Shown here: in pieces, positions 42,031-49,735 of the stretch
Numbering within the stretch: position 1 is the stretch's first letter
How the letters are laid out: each line of letters opens with the position of its first letter
Translations under genes and position numbers: made by a program
Assembly (NCBI RefSeq): GCF_001870465.1
Contig: NZ_MDGK01000055.1
Span: 124,001 to 188,000 of the forward strand
Direction of reading: 5' to 3'
Length of the DNA: 64,000 nt
Source: Pseudomonas extremorientalis
GTDB taxonomy: Bacteria; Pseudomonadota; Gammaproteobacteria; Pseudomonadales; Pseudomonadaceae
The notes under the pieces: model-generated
Told to the model about the DNA's origin: nothing
The model's input: the letters and a program-made list of their open reading frames with translations, nothing else
The model's database searches: none

Positions 42031-43992
42031 TCAGTAACCGTGGAACTCCCGGGTTTTCTGATACGTGTGGAAATCAATCCACTCGACCACGTCGTAAGGC
42101 AGGTAAAGCTGCATCCGCGCGCGGGAAATGGCGATATACACCTCGCACAGCCGCTGGTCGAACGCGTAGGCGTCCTTGAACTTCACGTTGGTCAGCAACT
42201 CGGGCGTCAGTAGCACCCGGTCAAACTCCATGCCGCCCGCCTCTGCCGCCAGCATCAGCAGGCAACGTTTGCCGGGCACGCCGCCCAGCCGGTTCAAGCG
42301 CGTGATGTCGGCGACATTGAAGCCTTTTTCCAGCTCGCTCTCGACCCACTGAAACGCCTCGTCGAACTGGCTGGCGTCGCGCACCTGTTGCCAGTCTTGC
42401 ATATCACTGAAATAGGCGTGAGGGCCGTTGTCGTTGTGCTCGTTGCTGTAGAACTCCGGCTTGAACAAGGCAATGACGCTGATCATGAAACGCTGCAGAT
42501 CCTGCTGCGCCGCAGTGTCGAAGAACCCGAACGGGCAGTTGGCCTGCTGCAACTGGATGGCCCATTTCATGGTGTCCCAATGGGAGGCGGTCAACACCAC
42601 GCAGCCTTCCGGCGGTACGAAGCCCTGGGGGTAATGTTCGATGCCGACGTCCGCATCCCGTGCGCCTTCGAAGGGGGTCTTGCACTTTTGTGAGTGCACA
42701 CTGATCAATGGGTTGACCAGGCGCTCGACGTTGCGACCCGAGCGCACCGAATAATTGATGTCGGTGTGTCGGACTTCGCGCTTTCTTCGCACCATCACAC
42801 CGCTGGCCAATTGGTATTCATCGCCGAGGGTGATCAAGACTTGGCGGCCACGCTCGATGATCTGCAGCAACGAAGGCGGGATGTCCTGGCTTTCATCGAT
42901 CAACACATGGGTATAGCGAGGCGGCACCACACAGCCTTCGAGACTCGCACGCTTGATCAGCCATAGCGCCGCGAAAGCAGTCTGGCCGGCCCACTGTGGG
43001 TTGGCCTCCAGGTACGTCCACAACCGGCTGGAATACTCCAGCAACGCCTGGGTATCCACGCTGGACAACGGGTGCTTGAAATGCGGCAGGTGCCTGGCCG
43101 ACAGGCTGTGATGGCTGGAGTGGCAATAGCTTTCGAGCACCTTCAGACAGATATCCAGCGTCGCCACGCCCTCGTGCCCTCGCCAGCCGTGGATATTCAG
43201 GGCCTCAGACACTTCATGTTTGCCGGGCAACCTGCCCGGCGTGCCCTGCACGGAAGGGCGTGGCCCCTGCAGCAGCGCCTTGGCGAACGCAGCGAAGGTC
43301 GAACCCGCCTTGCTGTCCTTCCCCAGCCCCATGCGCTCACGCAGGGTCGCCAGTTTTGCCCCCGTGCGGGCCAGCACCAGGGTCTGAGCGGGGCGCAGGC
43401 ACTCCATCAAGGCGCCGAGCAAGTGGCTCTTGCCGATGCCGGCGTAGCCTTGGACGTGCAAATCTTCGTTGAGGTTGGCGCGGAAGGTACGCACCAGTTT
43501 GTCCTGGGCCGGGCTGAGCCAGCGCTCACGCTGGCGGGGCGTGATCATCTGCTGGCTGAAGGGGTCATTGCTGCGCAGGTGGCGGACCTTGTAGCCGATA
43601 TCCCATTTTCCCGTAGGCAGCAGGTAATCCCGCGCGGCGACCTCTTCCGCCGACAACAGGCGCAGGTTGACACTTTTCAGCGCGTTGAAACCGAAGTAGA
43701 GCTTGCGCGGGTCGAACAGTCGCTGGGCTTCGGACAGCAGCGTCGCGGCGCCCCCTGCCTGCGTGTCCACCGACCAGTCGAGCAATTTGGACAGGATGCG
43801 CTCGGCGCCCGCGCAGGTCAGGTCTTTTTCCGCGGCCTGGGCCAGGTTCTGGATGACCAGCACGGCGGCCAGCTCCGGATTCGTCAGGCCGACCAGGGCC
43901 TGGGCGCCGTCCGAGCCTAGCAGGGCCGTGCAGGTTTGCTCCGTGACAGGCAGGAAGACCGGGCTGGATAAATCGAAGTGTTCAGGTTGCAT
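42031..43992 (-). CDS. Divergent superfamily 1 (UvrD-like) helicase/ATPase
   Basis: This 653-residue protein has Walker A GYAGIGKS at residues 182-189, Walker B DESQD at 366-370, motif III GDEYQ at 390-394 and motif VI AISRAR near 623. These are the landmarks of SF1A helicases, spaced further apart than in UvrD and set after an unrelated 150-residue N-terminal region. There is no nuclease motif. It follows the small coiled-coil gene by about 20 bases, forming a two-gene operon. It may serve DNA repair or defence. I do not recognise a named family. Confidence 0.8.
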   Translation of the reverse strand: MQPEHFDLSSPVFLPVTEQTCTALLGSDGAQALVGLTNPELAAVLVIQNLAQAAEKDLTCAGAERILSKLLDWSVDTQAGGAATLLSEAQRLFDPRKLYFGFNALKSVNLRLLSAEEVAARDYLLPTGKWDIGYKVRHLRSNDPFSQQMITPRQRERWLSPAQDKLVRTFRANLNEDLHVQGYAGIGKSHLLGALMECLRPAQTLVLARTGAKLATLRERMGLGKDSKAGSTFAAFAKALLQGPRPSVQGTPGRLPGKHEVSEALNIHGWRGHEGVATLDICLKVLESYCHSSHHSLSARHLPHFKHPLSSVDTQALLEYSSRLWTYLEANPQWAGQTAFAALWLIKRASLEGCVVPPRYTHVLIDESQDIPPSLLQIIERGRQVLITLGDEYQLASGVMVRRKREVRHTDINYSVRSGRNVERLVNPLISVHSQKCKTPFEGARDADVGIEHYPQGFVPPEGCVVLTASHWDTMKWAIQLQQANCPFGFFDTAAQQDLQRFMISVIALFKPEFYSNEHNDNGPHAYFSDMQDWQQVRDASQFDEAFQWVESELEKGFNVADITRLNRLGGVPGKRCLLMLAAEAGGMEFDRVLLTPELLTNVKFKDAYAFDQRLCEVYIAISRARMQLYLPYDVVEWIDFHTYQKTREFHGY

Positions 43993-44012
43993 AGTGCCTC
44001 GCCGCCAGGGAG

Positions 44013-44426
44013 TCAGGCATTGCCCTGACCGCCCAGTTCAAACCGATACTCGCCCAGCGAGCCCGACATACCGCCGCAATGAGGGCCTGCGCCAGCCGCA
44101 GACGCCATCGCATTGATCTGTTGCTGGAGTTCGAACACAGCCATATCGAGCAAGCGACGCAAGTCTTCGGCGCTCTGCGCGACCACGTTCAATTGCAGCG
44201 TGCAAGCGCCCGCCAGCGGTGGCTGCGCGGGCTCATCAGCCACTTGCGCAGAGCGGATCATTTCCGCCTGGCTGAGAATTTCCGCATGTTCGTCGTCCAT
44301 GAGGTCCAGCACCCTCGACAATTCCAGGGTCTGCTCAGGGTGGGATTGAATGCGGTCCTTGATCTCCAGGCGGCGCATCTGCCATTCCCGCAGTTTTTCG
44401 CGAGTGAGGTCGTCGACTTTTTCCAC
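44013..44426 (-). CDS. Small coiled-coil protein upstream of the SF1 helicase
   Basis: This 137-residue acidic helical protein, starting VEKVDDLTREKLREWQMRRLEIKDRI, has a Gly-rich end (GAGPHCGGMSGSLGEYRF). The start is best at GTG 44426, since GGAG lies nine bases upstream; ATG 44468 is an alternative without a ribosome site, and longer extensions would run into ffs. Central helices (residues about 10-60 and 80-115) suggest coiled-coil pairing. It probably forms an operon with the SF1 helicase. Function unknown. Confidence 0.7.
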   Translation of the reverse strand: MEKVDDLTREKLREWQMRRLEIKDRIQSHPEQTLELSRVLDLMDDEHAEILSQAEMIRSAQVADEPAQPPLAGACTLQLNVVAQSAEDLRRLLDMAVFELQQQINAMASAAGAGPHCGGMSGSLGEYRFELGGQGNA

Positions 44427-44547
44427 GTGTGCTGTCTCCGGATGCCAGGCACTGGAGTATGCCGCCATGGACTGCCCGATGGCAGATGGCGTGAAAGCAT
44501 TTTTGATTTGAATTTGAACAGGTACTGCAAGGAAGAGCGTTATGGAG

Positions 44548-44656
44548 GCAACCCCACCAGCCACACCCCGGCACACAATGTTCCCGCTGTGGCTGCTGCC
44601 TTCCGGCTCTGACCAGGTTCACGGGTAATCGTTGCGGGGGGACCGATGGGGTCACC
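44548..44656 (-). ncRNA. ffs: 4.5S SRP RNA
   Basis: The minus strand carries the conserved apical SRP domain: CTGGTCAGAGCCGGAAGGCAG then CAGCCACAGCG, matching the 4.5S tetraloop and internal loops that bind Ffh. The ends (GACCCC near 44654 and GGGGTTGCC near 44549) pair to close the rod. Together with Ffh and FtsY it targets membrane proteins. Exact ends are uncertain by several bases. Confidence 0.92.
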
Positions 44657-44776
44657 ATAACGACGCCTGCCTCTCGGCAAGCGGGGCCATTGTACCGATC
44701 TCATCGGAAGTTACAACCGTTGGGGACGGATTAAAAATATGAAGGGGTTCAAGTACTTGTCACCGCCAACAGCATC

Positions 44777-44868
44777 TGTGGCAGGGGGCTTGCCCCCGAT
44801 GACGGTACATCAGCCAATAAACAGGTGACTGACCCAGCGCCATCGGGGGCAAGCCCCCTCCCACAGTG
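44777..44868. repeat. REP pair (inverted)
   Basis: Two units (the first with one substitution) face each other over about 40 bases between ffs and the metallopeptidase gene. The remainder of the gap 44657-44872 shows nothing else. Confidence 0.85.
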
Positions 44869-44872
44869 CTCA

Positions 44873-46039
44873 TCATTGTGCCAGTACCACCTCATCTGCC
44901 CGGCCGCCTTCTTCCTGGATCACCAGGTGAATGAAATGCAGCTTGGCGATCACCGCCGGTGGCAGCACGAAGGGGTAGAAATCCGGCTGGCCCATGCTGC
45001 GCGACAGTTCGTTGAGCATGCCGGCCAGTTCGATCCAGGCGTTGACGAATGACAGGAATGCCGCGCCGCCAGGGTGTTCGGGATCATAGAGCGTGCTGAG
45101 GGGAAATGGCTGGTAATCCAGGTCCATCTCGCGGGCGCTCATGCCAAAGCCGAGGGCGGTGTCGACGGCGTCCATCATATGCAGGTAGTGCGCCCAGGTT
45201 TCTGCCCAGTCTTCCCAGGGGTGCATGGTGGCGTAGGCGCTGACGCAGGTTTGCTGCCAGTCGGCACGTGGACCGTGCTGGTAGTGCTGGTCGAGGGCGT
45301 CGGCATAACTGGCACGTTCGTCGCCGAACAGGTTGCGAAACGGTTCTAGCCAATGGGTATTGGCGATCAGGCGATCCCAGTAGTAATGGCCGACCTCATG
45401 GCGAAAGTGACCGAGCAGCGTGCGGTAGGGTTCGCGCATCTGGACGCGGACCTTTTCACGGTGGGCGTCGTCGGCCTCCTTGATGTCGAGGGTGATCAGG
45501 CCGTTCGCGTGGCCGGTCATGGGCGCGTTGCCTTCCAGGTCGATACCGACAAAATCGAAGGCTAGGCCGGTGTCTTCGTCGACGCTTTTGGGCACCACTT
45601 GCAAACCCAGGCTGATCAATTGCGCGACCAACCGGCGCTTGGCGGTTTCGACTTTTCGCCAGCGTTCATGGTTTTCCGGGATCGACAGGTCAGGAATGGT
45701 GCGGTTCAGGCTACAGGCCACGCACAGCGGCGTTGTGCTGTGGGCCGGGATCAGCCAGTTGCAGGCGGCCGGAGTGTCGAGGTTGGCGCAGCGACGGAAG
45801 GCGCCGGCGTCGAGGTTGCCGTCCTGCAGCCAGGTGCCTTCGACCGGGCCGGGCTGCAGGGAGTCCAGCCGGGCTTGCTGGGGTTGGTAGCCCAGCAGCG
45901 CCTGGCAGGCCAGGCACTGGCTGTTGCGAAAGAACAGGGATTGGCCGCAGCGGCACTGCCACACCTTGCTGTCGCGAGATGTGCCGGCTACAAAGGGGGC
46001 AGCGATGCGAGAACTGAGTTGCTCGAAGTAGCGGAACAT
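44873..46039 (-). CDS. Putative zinc-binding metallopeptidase
   Basis: This 388-residue protein has an N-terminal zinc ribbon (C29xC31, C42xxC45) and a HEVGH motif at residues 214-218, the metal/catalytic site of the Peptidase_Mx family. There is no signal peptide, so it is probably cytoplasmic. This family is found in many soil bacteria, often near amidoligase or transglutaminase genes involved in protein modification, but none is adjacent here. The start is ATG 46039 with a GAGAGATCACC stretch upstream. Natural target unknown. Confidence 0.88.
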   Translation of the reverse strand: MFRYFEQLSSRIAAPFVAGTSRDSKVWQCRCGQSLFFRNSQCLACQALLGYQPQQARLDSLQPGPVEGTWLQDGNLDAGAFRRCANLDTPAACNWLIPAHSTTPLCVACSLNRTIPDLSIPENHERWRKVETAKRRLVAQLISLGLQVVPKSVDEDTGLAFDFVGIDLEGNAPMTGHANGLITLDIKEADDAHREKVRVQMREPYRTLLGHFRHEVGHYYWDRLIANTHWLEPFRNLFGDERASYADALDQHYQHGPRADWQQTCVSAYATMHPWEDWAETWAHYLHMMDAVDTALGFGMSAREMDLDYQPFPLSTLYDPEHPGGAAFLSFVNAWIELAGMLNELSRSMGQPDFYPFVLPPAVIAKLHFIHLVIQEEGGRADEVVLAQ

Positions 46040-46115
46040 GGTGATCTCTCCCTGGGTGACTGAGACTAGATCACTTTCTGTTCAGGATCGTTCCACTTTG
46101 GTGATGGTTGGGAGA

Positions 46116-46158
46116 GGGCTGCTGCGCAGCCCGACGCGGGGCAAGCCCGCTCGCCACA
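46116..46158. repeat. REP-like double palindrome (second type)
   Basis: GGGCTGCTGCGCAGCCC (46116-46132) and GCGGGGCAAGCCCGC (46136-46150) are adjacent hairpins before the ligA stop. The second matches another REP family of Pseudomonas (GCGGGCAAGCCCGC core). It may also end ligA transcription. Confidence 0.6.
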
Positions 46159-46167
46159 AAGCCCGGA

Positions 46168-48525
46168 TCAGACCGTGATGTTGTGCTTGGCCAGGAAGGC
46201 GACGAAGGCTTCTTCATCCAGTACCTTCAGGCCCAACTCGCTCGCCTTCGCCAGCTTGGAACCGGCGCCCGGCCCCGCCACCACGCAGTGGGTTTTCGCC
46301 GAGACGGAACCCGCTACCTTGGCGCCGAGGCTTTCGAGTTTTTCCTTGGCCACGTCGCGGCTCATCAGTTCCAGGGAACCGGTGAGCACCCAGGTGTGCC
46401 CCGCTTCGGGCAAACCTTCGACGACCTTCTTCTCGCTCAACCAGTGCATGCCGAAGTCCTTGAGCTGCTGCTCGATGGCCAGGGCATGGTTGGCGTTGTC
46501 TGCGTTATCGAAGAACTCACGCACAGCCTTGGCCTGCTTTTCGGGCAGCGCCTGGCGCATATCCAGCCAGTCGGCCTTGATCACGCCTTCCAAGGTGCCG
46601 AATTTGTCCGCAAGTTTCTGCGCGGCGCCGGGGCCGACGCTTGGCACATGCAACTTGTCGAGCAAGCCGCCCAGCGTGGTACTGGCGGCGAATTCGGCAC
46701 TCAGGTCGCCCTGGTCCTGCAATTGCAGGCCGCATTCGTCTGGCGACAGCAGCGCACCGATCACGTCCTGGTTATGGCTGTCTTCAAAGAAGCTGTGGAT
46801 CTCGTGCGCCACTTCCAGGCCCACGTCCGGCAGGTACGTCAGCACTGCCGGCAAGGCTTTCTGCACGCGCTCCAGGGATGCCAGCGAACGCGCCAACACC
46901 TTGGCGGTCTCCTCGCCCACGTCGGGAATGCCCAGGGCATAGATAAACCGCGCCAGGGTCGGGGTCTTGCTGTTTTCGATAGCGGTGATCAGCTTCTTGC
47001 TGGAAATATCGGCAAAGCCTTCGAGGTCGATGATCTGCTCGTACTTGAGCTTGTAGAGGTCGGCCGGTGAGCCAATCAGTTTTTCATCCACCAGTTGCTC
47101 GATGGTCTTGTCACCCAGGCCATCGATGTCCATGGCGCGGCGCGAGACGAAATGAATGATCGCCTGCTTGAGCTGCGCGCCACAGGCCAGGCGCCCGACG
47201 CAACGGTACACCGCGCCTTCGCTGACGGTTTCCTTGCCCTTGCTGCGCTTGACCAGTTGCGTGCGCTCCACATGGGAGCCGCACACCGGGCAGCTTTCGG
47301 GGATCTGCACGGCGCGTGCATTTTCCGGGCGGCGCTCGGTGACCACCGAAACCACTTGCGGGATCACATCCCCGGCGCGGCGGATGATCACGGTATCGCC
47401 GATCATCAGGCCCAGGCGCGCGACTTCATCCATGTTGTGCAGGGTGGCGTTGGACACGGTCACACCCGCAACCTTGACCGGCTTCAAGCGCGCCACAGGC
47501 GTCACGGCGCCGGTGCGGCCAACCTGGAATTCCACGTCGAGCAGTTCGGTCAGCTCTTCCATGGCCGGGAATTTATGCGCGATGGCCCAGCGCGGTTCGC
47601 GGGCGCGGAAGCCCAGTTCACGCTGGGAGGCGATGCTATTGACCTTGAACACCACGCCGTCGATTTCATAGGGCAGGCTGTTACGCCGCTCACCGATGTC
47701 GCGATAGTACTCCAGGCAATCCTGAATGCCTTTGGCCAGCTTCAGCTCATGACTGATGGGCATGCCCCACTTCTTCAACTGTTGCAGGTTGCCGATGTGG
47801 GTATCACTGATGTCGGTGGTCACGCCGTAGCAGCAGAACTCCAGCGGGCGGCTGGCGGTGATCTTCGAGTCCAACTGACGCAGGCTGCCGGCGGCGGCGT
47901 TGCGCGGGTTGGCGAAGGTCTTGCCGCCGACTTCCAGTTGCGCGGCGTTGAGTCGCTCGAAACCGGCCTTGGACATGAACACTTCACCGCGCACTTCCAG
48001 GGTTGCCGGCCAGCCGCTGCCGTGCAGTTTCAGCGGGATATTGCGCACGGTGCGCACGTTGACGCTGATGTCCTCGCCGGTGGTGCCGTCGCCCCGGGTG
48101 GCGCCGCGAACCAGCTCGCCATCCTGGTACAGCAGGCTGACCGCCAAGCCGTCCAGCTTCGGTTCGCAGCTGTATTCCACCGCTGCGCCACTGCCGAGCA
48201 GGTCGCCCACCGGCAGGTCGAGGCCTTCGGTGACCCGGCGATCAAACTCGAGCATGGTGGTTTCATCGAACGCGTTGCCCAGGCTGAGCATCGGGATCTC
48301 ATGCTTGACCTGGGTGAACGCCGACAGCGCCGCACTGCCGACTCGCTGCGTCGGTGAATCCCGCGTGACCAGTTCCGGGTGCTCGGCCTCCAGGGCCTTG
48401 AGCTCGTGGAACAAGCGGTCGTACTCGGCGTCCGGAATGCTCGGCTCGTCGAGGACATGGTAGCGGTAGTTGTGCTGATCCAGTTCAGCGCGCAGTTCGA
48501 GGATGCGGGTGTGGGCGGCGGTCAT
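46168..48525 (-). CDS. ligA: NAD-dependent DNA ligase LigA
   Basis: This 785-residue ligase joins Okazaki fragments. Lys123 in EPKLDG is the adenylated residue. The protein has an NTase core, OB fold, zinc finger (CPVC.. YRCVGRLAC), helix-hairpin-helix repeats and a C-terminal BRCT domain. It is longer than the E. coli enzyme (671) because of an extended C-terminal half, as in other Pseudomonas. ATG 48525 has GAGAG upstream. It follows zipA, with a hairpin between. Confidence 0.96.
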   Translation of the reverse strand: MTAAHTRILELRAELDQHNYRYHVLDEPSIPDAEYDRLFHELKALEAEHPELVTRDSPTQRVGSAALSAFTQVKHEIPMLSLGNAFDETTMLEFDRRVTEGLDLPVGDLLGSGAAVEYSCEPKLDGLAVSLLYQDGELVRGATRGDGTTGEDISVNVRTVRNIPLKLHGSGWPATLEVRGEVFMSKAGFERLNAAQLEVGGKTFANPRNAAAGSLRQLDSKITASRPLEFCCYGVTTDISDTHIGNLQQLKKWGMPISHELKLAKGIQDCLEYYRDIGERRNSLPYEIDGVVFKVNSIASQRELGFRAREPRWAIAHKFPAMEELTELLDVEFQVGRTGAVTPVARLKPVKVAGVTVSNATLHNMDEVARLGLMIGDTVIIRRAGDVIPQVVSVVTERRPENARAVQIPESCPVCGSHVERTQLVKRSKGKETVSEGAVYRCVGRLACGAQLKQAIIHFVSRRAMDIDGLGDKTIEQLVDEKLIGSPADLYKLKYEQIIDLEGFADISSKKLITAIENSKTPTLARFIYALGIPDVGEETAKVLARSLASLERVQKALPAVLTYLPDVGLEVAHEIHSFFEDSHNQDVIGALLSPDECGLQLQDQGDLSAEFAASTTLGGLLDKLHVPSVGPGAAQKLADKFGTLEGVIKADWLDMRQALPEKQAKAVREFFDNADNANHALAIEQQLKDFGMHWLSEKKVVEGLPEAGHTWVLTGSLELMSRDVAKEKLESLGAKVAGSVSAKTHCVVAGPGAGSKLAKASELGLKVLDEEAFVAFLAKHNITV

Positions 48526-48548
48526 GGGTGTTCTCTCATAAAGCAAAA

Positions 48549-48566
48549 GAGCAGCCGAAGCTGCTC
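48549..48566 (-). terminator. Intrinsic terminator between zipA and ligA
   Basis: GAGCAGC (48549-48555) and GCTGCTC (48560-48566) enclose CGAA. On the minus strand the hairpin is followed by TTTTGCTT. It lies 47 bases after the zipA stop, so ligA may rely on readthrough or its own promoter. Confidence 0.75.
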
Positions 48567-48612
48567 AATATGTTAGTGCACGGATTCTACAGGCAACGCT
48601 TAAGATCGGACC

Positions 48613-49476
48613 TCAGCGCTTCTGTGTCAGGGCGCGACGCTCGAACTCGACGATGCGCTGGCGGTAGTGCTCGATGGTCTGGGCGGTCAGCACGCTGCGC
48701 TGGTCGTCCTTGAGCTCGCCATTGAGTTCCTGGGACAGCTTGCGGGCCGCGGCCACCATCACGTCGAACGCCTGTTTCGGGTGACGCGGGCCTGGCAGGC
48801 CGAGGAAGAAGCTCACGGCCGGGGTGCTGAACAGGTCGATATCGTCCAGGTCGAAGGTGCCCGGCTTGACCGCATTGGCCATGGAGAACAGCACTTCGCC
48901 GTTGCCGGCCATGCTTTCGTGACGGTGGAAGATATCCATCTCGCCAAACCGCAGGCCGCTTTCGAGGATGTTCTGCAACAGGGCCGGGCCTTTGAAGCCA
49001 GCAGCGTCGCGGCAGATCACGCTGATCACCAGCACTTCTTCGGCGGCCGGCTGGTCGTTCACGGATTGGCGCGGCGCGTTCTTGCCGGCGTTCTCGTCTG
49101 GGAAATCATCATCGCGGCTGCTGAAGCTCGGGCCGTCATTGACGTCCAGGTCCAGGTCGGCCTGGCGCGGTTCCGCGACCACCGGAGCGGTGCGCTTGCC
49201 ACGCTTGGGCGACGGCTCGCGGGCTTCACGCACCGGCGCGCTCATCGACGGCAAGTCGTGCTCGTCCAATTGCGGTTCTTTATGGGTGTCCAGCACACGG
49301 GGCGGCCCCAGCAGCTCGGCGCTGCCGTCGTCGTCAGGCAAGTTGGACAGGTTGCGGTCCAGACGGAATTTGAGCTTGCCCTTGCCACCGCGCATCCGGC
49401 GCCAGCCATCAAAAAGAATACCGGCAATGACAATAATGCCGATGACGATCAGCCACTCGCGCAGACCGATTTCCAT
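48613..49476 (-). CDS. zipA: Cell division protein ZipA
   Basis: This 287-residue protein has an N-terminal membrane helix (EWLIVIGIIVIAGILFDGW, residues about 6-24), a charged/basic linker with Pro- and Glu-rich parts, and a C-terminal FtsZ-binding domain (VISVICRDAAGFKGPALLQNIL). It anchors FtsZ to the inner membrane. ATG 49476 (MEIGLREWL) is chosen over an upstream ATG. The smc-zipA-ligA order is typical of Pseudomonas. The gap to smc (49477-49735) is AT-rich and probably holds the zipA promoter. Confidence 0.94.
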   Translation of the reverse strand: MEIGLREWLIVIGIIVIAGILFDGWRRMRGGKGKLKFRLDRNLSNLPDDDGSAELLGPPRVLDTHKEPQLDEHDLPSMSAPVREAREPSPKRGKRTAPVVAEPRQADLDLDVNDGPSFSSRDDDFPDENAGKNAPRQSVNDQPAAEEVLVISVICRDAAGFKGPALLQNILESGLRFGEMDIFHRHESMAGNGEVLFSMANAVKPGTFDLDDIDLFSTPAVSFFLGLPGPRHPKQAFDVMVAAARKLSQELNGELKDDQRSVLTAQTIEHYRQRIVEFERRALTQKR

Positions 49477-49735
49477 GTAATCCCGTGCCTCTAATAAAAA
49501 ATGCTGAAAAATAAGGGGTTTAGCAACGTGCAAACCGCTTTAAAACGTGGCGCCAACTCTATGTTCTGACTGACGTTTTGCCCACGCATACGAAAATTTG
49601 ACATTAAACTAGCACGACCAAAGATAACTTTACACCGTCTGTCAAAATGCCTTGAACAAATATGTCCATTTGCCACTTTCGCCAGGCCGTTAAAGCCTCT
49701 TACCGCACGCTACAAAAATTCTTTGCCGGCATGGG

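Noticed and set aside
44427..44576. N-terminal extension of the small coiled-coil protein
   Set aside because: It would overlap the 4.5S RNA and has no ribosome site; the GTG at 44426 does.
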